Assembly: GCF_901709675.1 (NCBI RefSeq)
Contig: NC_051105.1
Span: 10,092,604-10,156,603, forward strand
Direction of reading: 5' to 3'
DNA from: Syngnathus acus
Lineage: Eukaryota; Chordata; Actinopteri; Syngnathiformes; Syngnathidae
Length of the DNA stretch: 64,000 bases
Shown here: positions 11,309 to 23,076 of the stretch, in pieces
Numbering within the stretch: the stretch's first letter is position 1
Layout: each line of letters begins with the position of its first letter
The notes under the pieces: generated by a model
What the model was told of the DNA's origin: nothing
The model's input: only the letters and a program-made list of their open reading frames with translations
Databases searched by the model: none
Translations under genes and position numbers: made by a program

Positions 11309-14089
11309 CTTTTAAGTCGTAGCGTTAAATTACAATAGCTAAAGACTATAAGATCAGTTGTTTCCAAGAAATGTTCCATTTTTATTTCGTTACTTATTCA
11401 CTTTAGCTCATTTAAAACCATTGGCTCCCTTCTTTTCTTATATCAGACAGATTGATGGACAAATACAAAAGCTAACAAGCTTGCAAATAAGTTGTATAGG
11501 AAATGTGCTTCACTATAATACTGTGCATCAATTCAAATCCTAAAAAATACATTTTAATGGCATAATATATAGGAAGACTTATTTTCATACGTTTTTTTGT
11601 GTATCTTAGAGTAGATATAGATAACTAGATTTCCAACTAATAGAGATATTTATCTTAATGATTCTTTTATTTTTTTTGCTCCTTTTTGCCAGCCACACAG
11701 ACAAATCTTTGTGCTGTATTTCTTACTATATAAAATCCATGAAATTAATAATCCATTTGTATTATTCTGTTATCTTCCAATCATATTTACTTGCCTTTTA
11801 TTAATCCCAATATTAAACTCAGTCTATAGAATCCAGTAATTGTTTCCAACAGTGTCATTTTTATTTTAGTTACTTTGTCGTGAACTGTGTTTAGTCATTG
11901 TCTGCTTTATTTGTCGACCCACAATTTTAGTTGTTTGTTATTTGTAATAAAGCTCGGCAATGAAGTTGTAAGAAATATAAAGTGTATGTTGCAGTGTTTA
12001 AAAAATCTACTGCGCCTGTATTTTTAAGCACAGTTAGCCTATGACCTGGCATCATTTCTAAAAGTCAGTTTATCAGTGTCTGCTCACACAAATAATAAAA
12101 TGAGGACGTATTGTCGTTTGTTCACCAAGGGGAAAGACCGATGTGGTTTTAAAGTTGATCATTTTACTTCATTTTTTTATATATAATATTGTCCACCCCA
12201 AAAATATAAAATAAATACCCAAATGTTATAGGACGTGACAAAATGAGAATGCGTGGGAAGTTGCAATGCTCAGTCCACTAACTTGACCTTAACTTTGTTA
12301 TGGCACCCCCACTGTCTTTAGGGCCCATGAGCTAAATGACGCTGTCTGGCTGCGTTTTGCCGCAATAAAGCAATAAAGTCACAAAATGGGGGCGGAAACG
12401 TCGCACAGAGGAAGCGAGCCTTTGCCGCAGCAGTAAAAATACCCCCCTTGAAAAAAAAAAAAAGATTCCTGCTCAAACGTCTTCTTTGGGATCTTGGGGG
12501 AAACATGCGGAGAAGACAACACAATGCTGCGCATTTTAAATACAATTTTGTAAGAGTGATAGCTTTTGAAATATAAAACGCATCAATTGTTGTATGAGAG
12601 TGGAATTATAGTCACGTTGATGTGTAAGCAATAGGGAACTTTGCAATTTGTGGTGTTGGATTTTTGTGTTGTGAACTTACAGAGCCTTGTAGACGTGTAT
12701 AGTTAACCCAAATTTGTGCCCATGAATTATTATTTTTCATATTTGGGGCTCCAAAATGAATTAGCACGTTCGGATTCATACAATTAAAAGGGAAAAAAAA
12801 GAGTTAAAAGTCAGTCAGACTATTTTATTTATTGTCATTGCATTTATTTGCGTTATATCATGTGCTATAATTCTGTATACTGTGTTTTAACGACATGGAG
12901 CATTTTGTGAGTGCTCTCTATATAAATAAAAATGACTTACTTACCTAAATGGAACTGCAGTCACCTTCAAGTGACTTTGCAACAGTGCAGCTGCAACCAT
13001 AGTGTGTGTGTTGGGGGTGCAACAAAACAAAAGCTCTGATTTTGTAACGCTTTTTTTCCCCTTGAAAGTGACATGAGTTGCTCACTAGCCCGTCGTTTTG
13101 TGGCGTGAGGGTTGTGTAAAAGAAATAGTTTGGTTGAGTTACACTTATAAAGCAAGCTGCCGTTAAATTTTCCTCTCCCAATAAAAAAAAAAGGAAACTT
13201 GTTCAAAAACAACACACAACGTGAATACTTGATGGGTACTAGTATTTATTATAAACATGACGTCATCCTGCTCCATACATTTGTGTTAGGTCAAACAAAT
13301 TGTACATTTTTGTTGGATCAGCTTATGAGAACAGGTTCGCCAAAACACATGAGGTATTTCTTTAAAAAATGGTATGCCTAAATATAACATTCAATTTTAT
13401 TTCTACATGTCATGGACAAATACTAAGAATGCATTTCCATCAGAAATCACGGTTTAAATACACTTAAAAATGCGACCATATTCTGTAGCATAATAGCACA
13501 ATTTCCTAAGTCTTTTTTTTAACTTGCTACCACAATCATTATCATGAGTCATAGTTAAATTTTTCCAGAAACTGAGAACAAGATTTAGCAAGCATTTTTG
13601 CTTAATAGCATAATTGGAAAACTTACTGTCACATGTGTTAGCCCAATAGCACATTTCAATGTGTTTGGAAACAGAGGGTGGAAAATAAGGCAACATTATT
13701 TTTTTATGGTAAACCTGATAACATATTTGACATTCATTTTATTTTAGTGTCAAAAGAAAAAAAAATAGCAGCGCGCGGGCTTGCTAAATATGTCGCCCAA
13801 TCCCTTCTCGGTTTCCGTAAACGTTGAAATATGACGTAAGCAACTATGCTATTACGCTTACGGCATCGCTAAAACAATGATTTGCTTGCAAAAAAAAAAT
13901 CTCTTAATGTTTGAGGGGATTCTAAGTCACAAGGCAAATCGACTCCGCTCGTTTGTTGTTATTTAATTGTTTTCTAAAAATGTTGAAACATGACTCGGCT
14001 AGTTTAGCTATATGTATACAGACTTCGAAATAATTCACATTCCAGCAATGTTGACATCCACAACGCGTGTTTTTGGAAATAAAGGCGCA

Positions 14090-14095
14090 TTTATT
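14090..14095 (-). terminator. candidate hoxd12a poly(A) signal
   Basis: AATAAA on the minus strand about 345 nt past the hoxd12a stop. The distance is plausible; cleavage here is not proven. Confidence 0.35.
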
Positions 14096-14437
14096 TACAA
14101 TGAAATGTATCAAATCAAATAATAGACAAGCATGCGTATGTATAATATGTATAATTAAATGGGCGTCAACGTGAACTTGAGCTTCTCGACACATAAGACA
14201 GAGAGTGAAAAACGCACATGTGGATCTTGGGCCGCCTCCAAAGCAGCCAACGCCAAGTGTGAAATGCTTGCCGTGATGGGGATTGCAAGCATTTCACACG
14301 TTTATAAATAAAAGCCCACGCCAGCCAGTCGAGACGTGACGTGGCGCTGCCGTGGTGGTCCACAAGCCAGGAGCGTCTTCTTTCTTTTCTTGTCTTTCCT
14401 TCTTTTTCTTGGCTTTTTTTCTTTTTTTTTAGTCCAC

Positions 14438-16301
14438 TTAGTAAGGAGCAAAGACCTGCTCCCGCATCATGAGTCTCTTCTTCTTCATCCTGCGGTTCTG
14501 GAACCAAATTTTCACTTGCTGGTCGCTCAGATCCAATCTGTCCGATAGCTCTTTGCGCTTCTGCCTGTTGATGAATTCGTTGAGAAGGAACTCGCTCTCC
14601 AGCTCAGCCAGCTGAGGCTTGGAGTAAGGCTTCCTCTTCTTTCTGTTCCTCACCTGCTGGGACGAGCACCAGGGACCACCTGCACGCACGCCCACGCATA
14701 CACGCACAATTAACAGCGTAGCTGCGGACGCGAAAAGCTTCTGATAAAGCCTTCATGTTGCATGAAATACATCCATCCATCTATGGAAGTCGAGTGACAC
14801 GTGGGTGTCAGAAAGGCAGCATATTTTTTAATTTGAACTATTTCATATTTATCGATCTGAAATAAGATCACATGACTGTGTCGATCTACATATTACGATA
14901 ACAAAGACATGCGTAATACCGCCTTTCTTTCCGCTTTAAAGCCGCGATATTATCGATATACCGTAATGTTTATAAAGGCGTGATTTTCTATTGTTTGCGG
15001 GTAGCGGTATAAACCATTCTCGTCTGTGTTTTAGATTTCTTATGACGCAGACTTGCAGATGTGACTTATTATGTTGTTTGGATCTATGCAATGAGAAAAC
15101 ATGGGAAGTCTTTGCATTCCGTGCTATTATAGCAACTATATAAACACAAATACATGATTTAGTTGAGAGCGAATGGTGGAGTTTAAGATACACGATCAAA
15201 TGTATTTGAATACCATTTTTGGAAGGTTTTCTATTAAAAATATATATAATTTAAGAAATTACAGTGTGCATATCAAAAAGACATGGTGACGGCTATTCAA
15301 ATCAGCAATTGCTCCACTTCACCCAAATTTAATTTGACATTTTTTTCAAAACGTGTCTATAAAAATGCATTTGTATGACTGCTGCAACTGATACATTTCT
15401 AACAGCTGTGTATTAGAAACAAGGAGTCAGACAATAGTTTTAAGTTTTAAGCAGTTAAAATGAACCCAGTGTATTGATGTTTCTATCTGTGTCTGTCCAT
15501 GACCTTGGTAGTGTTTGAAAAGTGCTTGAATTTGATCTTGAAAAGGGTCCTGGACAGATTGAGTGATCCACTATTTGCTGAAGCTGAACAGTCGTTGATA
15601 ATAATCGACAGATATAAAACCAGCCATAAAATGTTACAAATAGACATGAGTGCAGGATATTTTCAACAGTGAGTTTCTTTAACAACAAAAACAATCATGA
15701 AAATAAAAATAATAATAATTTTAAAAAATAACGATAAAAAGGGGGCTACTTGACCTTCGGCAAAACACGTGAGAGTGGACGAAGGCCGAGCTGGGTCTTG
15801 CTGCTTGCTGTTTACATGCAGTCGTCGCGCGCACTCCTGCTCCAGATGGCCAGCAGCCGAACTGTGCCCGTCCAAGTATCCCCGCAGCTCCTCGGCGTAA
15901 ACCTCGTGAGGTACCCCCGACTGCGGCACCTTGTGGTCTGAACCAGGCGGGCACCGCGCAGCCGACTCATCCTGCAAGGGAGACTTGGCCGAATCCCCGT
16001 TGTTGTTGGTTCCGGGCGCGGTCGAGTTGGAGCGAAACGTCGGGCAATAGGTTCCGAAGGCGCGGCTCTGCGCGGGCGACCCGGACGCGCACGAACTTGA
16101 CCACGGGAGCGTGCACAGCTCTGCCCTCCTGTTGTAAGGGAGGTGATGGTGGTGGTGATGGTGGTGGTGTAGCGGGGGCATGTGGTGCGCCCCGCCGCTG
16201 GCGCCCCGCAAGTTGGACAAGTACAGCGTCTCGGGGGTCGGGGCCAAATTGAGCAGAGGTCCGACATAGCCCGGTGGGCTCAGAGGGTTCCGTTCGCACA
16301 T
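14438..16301 (-). CDS. hoxd12a: Homeobox protein Hox-D12a, two exons, 262 aa
   Basis: Posterior Hox transcription factor. Exon 1 is 15755-16301 and exon 2 is 14438-14679. The donor gccgaag|gtcaagt and acceptor gcgtgcag|gt join in phase 1 to give a Gly before GPWCSS, paralleling the GLPW of mammalian HOXD12. The start at 16301 gives [19 protein letters not shown], the Hox12 N-terminus. An ATG two codons upstream (16307) is also in frame. The homeodomain is about residues 194-253 ([49 protein letters not shown]) with a nine-residue tail ending FAPY. The exon 1 middle is divergent and carries a run of nine histidines. This is the most 5' Hox gene present; the next gene upstream is evx2. Confidence 0.95.
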
Positions 16302-16396
16302 TGCCATGGAGCTGGCCGCGCGCACGCTGCTCCCGAAGCGCCTTAGCAACTTCTCAAGACTAACGGCTAGCTAATTGGTGATTTGTCAACGGGTGC

Positions 16397-16404
16397 TCAC
16401 GTGA
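16397..16404 (-). promoter_or_regulatory. hoxd12a upstream E-box
   Basis: The palindrome TCACGTGA lies about 96 bp upstream of the hoxd12a ATG, beside an octamer-like atatgcaaag. It is the best of three related elements in front of the Hox genes. bHLH-ZIP binding (USF type) is an inference. Confidence 0.45.
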
Positions 16405-19400
16405 TATGCAAAGTGCGCACGGGGGCCCCACCCTGCGCGGACGCTCCAAATAGAGCGAGACGGATCAGTCCACGATGCTCGTTGTGTGCGTGTGAGTGTG
16501 TGCGTGCGTGCCTGAATTCATCCATTTTCACCTTTCAATTGATTTATGGCCATAAAATGACCGTAAAGCTTCTATGACAGGAGCAAGAGCTTTTACTTTG
16601 GGAGATGCACACGAGGACGTCTTTTTTGGCCGCTCAAAAAAAAAAAGCGAATGTCCCTCAAACCAGCTGGGTAAAACAAAACAAACAAAATTCCGATATA
16701 GGTCGAAATTGGACAGAAGTTATATGCATCCAATTTTGGCTTGTTTTGACAAAACAACTACATTTTGGTTTGGTTTGTATATAAAAAAAATATTGTTTGG
16801 TACAAAATGATCCAGAAAATTGGATCAGATTGACACAAGGAGCGGATCGGTCATTTTCTTATATCCAAATTGTGTTTTTTGTGACCCAGCAGTTTTAAGA
16901 AAATACAGAAAAATATGCAAAGGTCAAAATAACACATTTTGACTCACGCCTTCCATATTTAGTATGTTCCACGTCGAGCTTTTCACTTGTTCAAGAATTC
17001 ATATGACTTGATTATTTGTGTGTTTTAATGTAAAGTGTACGACTGGATTTTCTACATTATTTCCTAAAACCACGTATGAGAAGCACTTCGTGAGTCGTTC
17101 TTTGTACGCAGTTTTTCAAACTACATCATACGATTGCTAAAAAAAATAATTCCAAATCTCCATATTTTTCCTTAAAACCGCGTGCAAAGCACCGTGAGGT
17201 TTTTCTTTTTGGAGTGGGACCTACATATATACTTAGTTACATACTTCGCATGTTTAATTTGGGCGTAATACTCAATTGTGTATTTTTAAATAGGCTTCAA
17301 TGACATCAAAAGTCATTCCGAACCCTCCAAACATTTTTTTCCACAAAACCACACACGTGATGTGTGAATTCTCGCCACGAAAAGCAATCTAAAGGTCACG
17401 CATACATCATTTTAAAAGCTAAAAGGAAATAAAAGTAACTTTGCGCATATCCCACATTAATACATTTCCCTTAAACCTGCGTATTCATTTGTTTTTAGAC
17501 AAAACTGCATTCCACAAAAATCTTTATTAATGCCGAATCCCCCACGAGGCATCATCCTTCCTTAATACCACGCAATTGTCTTGTACGAATATCAAGATTA
17601 TCAATTGGCGCCTGAATACTATTTCATTTAGTAAAAAAATAATAATCAACCTAAAACGACATCTACAATACTTAGGTTCAGTTAAAAAGGCACATTGAAA
17701 ACTAATACATACGCATTTTGTCCAGTGATTGGATCTAAAATAATTCAAACTAAATCCAAAACGTCCGAGCAATTGGAACACACCAGTAATGTTGTTGTCT
17801 TTTTATTAATTTAGAGTGTCGACCTCATTATAAAATATGGTTTGTGCCATCTTAAGACAGTTTCTGCCTATTCTTATCATGATTTTCATCTCTGTAGTTG
17901 TGCACCCTGAGTCCCCAACAATGAAGTTATTCTGCAGCAATACTCCGCTTCCAGCCTTTCGCTTGTCACGCACCATTTCGATGCTTGCATGACGCACAAC
18001 CAGAATAAATGAAGAATTTAGCGCAGAAAATGTGTTGCTTTGCTTCACTGTAAACCAGGAACGTTGCGTAATTTGCTCCGGACACACTGGACTTGATTGT
18101 TCTTGTCCTATTTGAAATAAAGTCAAGAAAAATGTGTGTAACTCTATGCTTGTTTGTGCAAATCGAGAATACAAAACAAGACGCGCATGCGGAGTGTTGC
18201 AGTCACAAAACAAGGGGAAATACTTGTAAACAAAGCAAACAACTACATAATCAGCCTATTCATTTTTTTTAAAATCACCAATATGCGAAGCTAAATTAGT
18301 CTTTTTCAATCAACATTCCGGTTAAAGGCATAAAAGTCTTGATAGGGCCAAGAAATGCAGAGGGGGGGTGGGGGAGGTCAATAAGAAAAACAGATGCACA
18401 CGTTGTTTTTCAATGAGAATAAATTAACGTCTCGTGCGACCCTGGACAGGCTTAAACATTACACGACAAAAATACTCTTCTTGAAAAGAAATATGTTATT
18501 TGATGTTTTAGCATCAGGGGAATTCACAATCAAACGGAAGAAAAAAACAGTTTGGATTAAGGAAAGGTCTTTTTAAATGAAGGTAAATTTGCTGGAAAAC
18601 ACGTAAAGAAGTGTTGTGTTGTTTTACGGCTCTTTGTGTGAAGCGCTTCGCTGCAATGTCGTTTCCTGCCAAGGGAACTCTCCCCTGCACTATTGTCCTT
18701 GGTAATAAACTTGCCGCCTGTGCTGCATGCATGCTGCTTCTCTCGTTCAAGTTCTCTGCTGCTCTGCACGTCTGTCTACAACACACACGCACACGCACAC
18801 ACACACATACTCAAAGTGGCAGACTCTTCAAGTGTCCCCGTTGGCGCCAATCGTTGTCAAATAATCTTTTGCTGTGTATGGAACAATGACATTAGCCTCC
18901 TCATAACTAACTTTTGTATGGGTTTAATATGATTGTAAGGGTTTACAGAGAGTTTTTACAGACTTGTGTGTGTGGGGGGGCTGCAAATGTTTACAAATGC
19001 CAACTTGAGGCTTGTTTAAAGGGCTAACCTTACAAGGGTGACGCATTTAAATGAGATTCACGCTGTCAACAGACTGTAAAGTCCAAAGTATTGTTAAAAA
19101 TCTATACACACATGCGCGCACTCCTTATTCGTTCAAAATCGAGCAAATAGTTAGAATGGTAGCTTCACTTATCTTCAGTCAAAACTTCCCCAAGTGTTTA
19201 TTTTTTTACGTTTTTTGATAAACGAAATGGGGGGAAAAACACGCATACAAAAAAAATCAACAATACATGAAGATCAGAATTGTCCCGATTATTCCTTTGA
19301 GGATTACATTGACCTGAATTACTGGGAAGATATAAACAAAGAAGCGAAACTTTTTTTTTTTAAGCAAGCACGTGATATTGTGACAGTATGACCATATACG

Positions 19401-20213
19401 TACAGCCAAATACGGTAAGCTAACGACTCCGGACATTTTGTTGCAGAACAAAGAGCTGCGTTACTTGATATCATTCTGATTATTTTCCTTTCAAGGCGTC
19501 CCGTTACGATTAAAGATATTACGATCTACATTCCTTAAACACATATTTGTACGAATATAGCAGTGGACCACAATCTAATTGCGTAATTGTATTTTATTTT
19601 CTTGCTCCGGCCTGTTCTACAAAATATTAGTTTTATTTAAAGCAAGATAACACTAAATAATATATTTACCCTTTTTGGCTTTATTCTAGCTCATAGATTG
19701 AGTTTTACAAAGCTTTTTTTTTTTTCAATAAAGCTATTGAATTGTTTTGAATCACATCGTCCTGATTCAATTTGATTGTGTTAAAGGATAAATAGTTATC
19801 ATAGAAAGAAAACAATCTAAAATCCCGCTACTACACTGTGGCACACCTCTGCACATCGACGTTCTTTCGTTTGTCGTTCATGAGAAACGCAATAGTATTC
19901 TTCAGATAGTTTAGAATTAATGCAGGAACCATTTTGTTCGCACTGGCGCTATTGGTGGAAGCACTAATGGGTGCAAAACTGCAACCAAATGCGCTATTAA
20001 TGTAAAACTATTTTTCTTTTATTTTTTTTAGTCTAAATAGTTCAAAATACCTCTTGAATAATTATTAGTCCCTTCTGCGGTGTCTTAAAAATGAGTTGTG
20101 ATAATGTTATAATGGCCATTGAATGATCCCAACTAGTAGAATGTTTTAGCTTTTTAAATCAGGGATTCAGCTAAGCCAAAGTAAGACGAACAAAAACCGT
20201 TTCATAAATCCTT

Positions 20214-20272
20214 AAAAATGTTGGGTTAAAAACATCCCAGTTTGGGTGAAATAATTGACCCAATTACCTTGG
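20214..20272. repeat. MITE-like ttgggt/acccaa fragment
   Basis: ttgggttaaa at about 20221 and tttgggtgaa are followed by ttgacccaatt, an inverted arrangement like the terminal repeats of short fish DNA transposons. The same phrase type occurs in the hoxd10a intron relic. Confidence 0.4.
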
Positions 20273-20325
20273 TCATATATATATATATTATTATTAGTAG
20301 TAGTAGTACATATTATGTGCATGCA

Positions 20326-20687
20326 GGCGGCTCGGTGACGCACTGGGTAGCGCGTCCGCCTCACAGTTAGGAGGGTGCGGGTTCGATTCCACCTCCGGCC
20401 CTCCCTGTGCGGAGTTTGCATGTTCTCCCCGGGCCCGCGTGGGTTTTCTCCGGGCACTTCGGTTTCCTCCCACGTCCCAAAAACATGCTTGGTAGGTCGA
20501 TTGAAGACTCCAAATTGTCCCTAGGTGTGAGTGCGAGTGCAAATGGTTGTTTGTCTCTGTGTGCCCTGCGATTGGCTGGCAACCGGTTCAGGGTGTCCCC
20601 CGCCTACTGCCCAATGACGGCTGGGAAAGGCTCCAGCACGACCGCGACCCCCGTGGGGACTAAGCGGTTCAGAAAATGGATGGATGG
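20326..20687 (+). mobile_element. tRNA-derived SINE with perfect target-site duplication
   Basis: The head carries an RNA polymerase III B box (gggttcgattcc, about 20380-20391) and an A-box-like region near 20333-20355. The body is conserved-looking, and the 3' end is a short atgg repeat. The 14-mer attatgtgcatgca flanks it perfectly at 20312-20325 and 20688-20701. Length is about 362 bp. The sequence type is one I recall as abundant in spiny-rayed fish genomes; the family name would need a repeat library. Identical flanks suggest a fairly recent insertion. Confidence 0.9.
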
Positions 20688-21386
20688 ATTATGTGCATGC
20701 ACACATTATTATTGTCCACAACTCTGGTGAGTGAGCAACTGCATGAATAAAAAGAGGAAGAAAAAGAAGAAGCCTCTCTGTGCTCCCGCTAGCACAAATT
20801 ACTAACTGGCTCCCATACTGCCCTGTCAGCACTTGATTATTACAACCAATAGGCAATCTGCAATTCTCTCGCCGCTATTCTTTTGTATTCCGCACAGTGC
20901 ATAAGTAGCTTCTGCGCATATTAAATTAATAACAGTTTAGTATCCCCTGAACTGTATTCCATCAAAGGTGCTAGTAATTCACACTTTTAATAGTCAATCC
21001 AGAAGAAAGCTGCATAATAGCCATGGCAAAGTGAAATCATTCTATCCATCATTCTATCTGGCCATATCTGGCCATTTATCCGTTTATTCTTCTATCCAGC
21101 TATGCAGCTCGACAAGTTTATCCGTCTGTCTGTCTGTCAGTCTGCCCGTCTGTCCGTCCGTCTGTCTGTCGCTCTCTCCATACATTATGTACTTGGGCGT
21201 GGTGGAATATTTGTAAGACTCAACACGCCGTCGAGCATGTTTTAACTCTTAGTTGAAACAACAACAACAACAACAACAACAATGTTCCATTTGGGATTAC
21301 TAATTGTAACTTGGGACAATTCTTTGAAACAACACTTCAGGCTGCTGGTGTATTTATTGGATGGTAACTGTAATTGCAACAAATGT

Positions 21387-21400
21387 ACACTAGATGGCAA
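21387..21400 (+). promoter_or_regulatory. CTCF-like motif, plus orientation (first of pair)
   Basis: ACACTAGATGGCAA matches 12 of 14 positions of the CTCF core. It lies between hoxd12a and evx2, 345 bp from a second copy in the same orientation. Confidence 0.35.
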
Positions 21401-21731
21401 GCTAACGCTAGCAATCAGGACCACAGACGCCCTGCAAGAAAGCAATTGTAAATAATGTTTTGAAAAAAAAAATCAAGACCTACTCCCGCAGTGTCTTAAA
21501 AAACGAAACGAAACAGTCTTCATGTTATTATTATATGACGCAAACCTCAATCCCAATAAAGTTGTGTGAAATGTAAACAATAAAATATAACGATGTGCAA
21601 TTTCCTTTCAACATTTTCAAATGAAGACAAGTTACATAATGCATAGTTTTTTATTTTTTTGCAAATATTAACTCATGAATTTGATGACCAACACGTTCCA
21701 ACGCGTTTCAAGCTTGCAATTCTTTTAATGG

Positions 21732-21745
21732 TCACTAGATGGCAA
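21732..21745 (+). promoter_or_regulatory. CTCF-like motif, plus orientation (second of pair)
   Basis: TCACTAGATGGCAA matches 12 of 14 core positions and shares CACTAGATGGCAA with the upstream copy. The flanks of the two copies differ, so they do not look like a simple local duplication. Confidence 0.35.
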
Positions 21746-22559
21746 TAAGTCCACATCTAGTCTATCTTGCTCTGCTCGCCTCCTCTGCTCACACCGAAAT
21801 TAACATAAATGCACATTATTAGGTGCTTAAAAGTTACTCAACACTTTCTCAATACTTTTCTTAGATAGTTAACTACAGTTTAAACATTATTTGAGTAGAA
21901 GTGTGGACTCTTAGTTTGCTTTGATGTCTGCTAAGATACTTTTCTGTACATTGATTCAATTAAAAAATCAGACATGTACATATTTTGCACATTATTATGA
22001 AACAACGGTAAAGTCCTATTTTTTTATTATTCAAAAGCAGCTGCAAAGAACTAGAAAGATAATTGTACTTAACATTGTCACGGAACCCCCTCCCCTCCAT
22101 GATATGCTTATCTGAAACGCTTACAAGGTGTTTCAAATCCGGCAGGGGACGCCAGAGCACGCCGAGGCGACTGTAATGATTCCCTCACATTCTTTGGGAG
22201 AAACAAGAGTTCTTTACGATGCCTTAGAAGGCAACTACTGTATAAACACTGCAAGACGCGACCGCAGGATGAACCAGCGATATTTAAAATATTCAATTAC
22301 AGTTTATGTAAAATGAGATTTAAAAAAAAATGCTGCGAGGATTGTCACATTTGTTGTCAAAATGTGCAATAACACGTAAGGACGTTAAAAAGGCTTAAAA
22401 AAAGACGATTTACAGGAACAAAATTAGCATAAAACTTAGATGCAAGAAACTGGCACAGCCCCAAAAAATGAAGCTAAATAAACTAGGGGGGGCAATAAAG
22501 GCTCGCAAGAGGAGGGGAGGGCCGACGGAGCTGCGAGGGGAGGGAAACAATAGAGAATC

Positions 22560-23076
22560 AAAGCATAATAATATTCCTAAATGAAGGGGGGAAATGTTGT
22601 AGCGCTCATTTTATTAATCAGACTGTCAGTGTGAGCAGCCGGGAGGCCAAAGAGCTGTGAGGGGCGCCCTCACTCCTCCTCCTCACTCACTCCTCTTCTC
22701 TCGTGCTCTCCTCTTGGATATTATTCGTCTGACCGAAGGCCGCCTCCATCATCAACTGACAGCCCTCTCCTATTCATTTGCTTATAAACCTGTTACAATA
22801 AATGATCATTGGAGCCGCGTCAGTCTGCACAGAGAAAAATTTTTTTAGGGGGGGGGCATAAATGACATATTGTCGGCGTCCACGGGGAGGATGCCAGGAA
22901 CATTTTGAGCGCCCTCTCCTCCATTTCTTCCATTTATTGCGTGTTGCTTATAAAAAGCTTTAGAGACATCGCAGAGACACTTGCACGCGGATTGAGCTCC
23001 CGCAGCCAGCCCCACGCAGGACCACTTTTCTCCCTCCTCCTCATTCTCCTCCTCCTCCTCCTCCCCACACGCTTTG
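22560..23076 (+). promoter_or_regulatory. evx2 promoter and 5' UTR region
   Basis: TATAAA at 22783-22788 lies about 290 bp before the evx2 ATG. It is preceded by ATTA-rich sequence and a pyrimidine-rich CTCC block and followed by another CTCCTC tract next to the ATG. The transcription start is not defined by sequence alone. Confidence 0.4.

Larger units (their letters stand above)
10051..14437. other. hoxd11a-hoxd12a intergenic region
   Basis: It holds the hoxd11a promoter side (10051 to about 10400), a C run near 10447-10465, a CA microsatellite at 11231-11308, and at its right end the presumed hoxd12a 3' UTR. The middle (11.3-14.0 kb) is AT-rich with no coding exon or repeat family I recognise. 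Confidence 0.7.
16302..23076. other. hoxd12a-evx2 intergenic region, no hoxd13a found
   Basis: In other vertebrates Hoxd13 lies here. I looked on both strands for a Hox13 homeobox (WFQNRR box or a Hox13 RKKRVPYTK-like block) and saw none. The region holds the hoxd12a promoter side, AT-rich filler, a CA repeat near 18782-18808, a MITE-like fragment near 20214, a SINE at 20326-20687, tetranucleotide repeats near 21121-21175, a CAA repeat near 21256-21281, two CTCF-like motifs, and the evx2 promoter. Confidence 0.7.

Noticed and set aside
17806-18213. 135-residue minus-strand frame in the hoxd12a-evx2 interval, considered as a hoxd13a remnant
   Set aside because: It has no homeodomain, no Hox13 N-terminal motif and low-complexity-free but unrecognisable sequence; length is compatible with chance.
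20340-20400. Possible tRNA gene
   Set aside because: The B box belongs to the head of a SINE with a target-site duplication and atgg tail, and a cloverleaf is not maintained.
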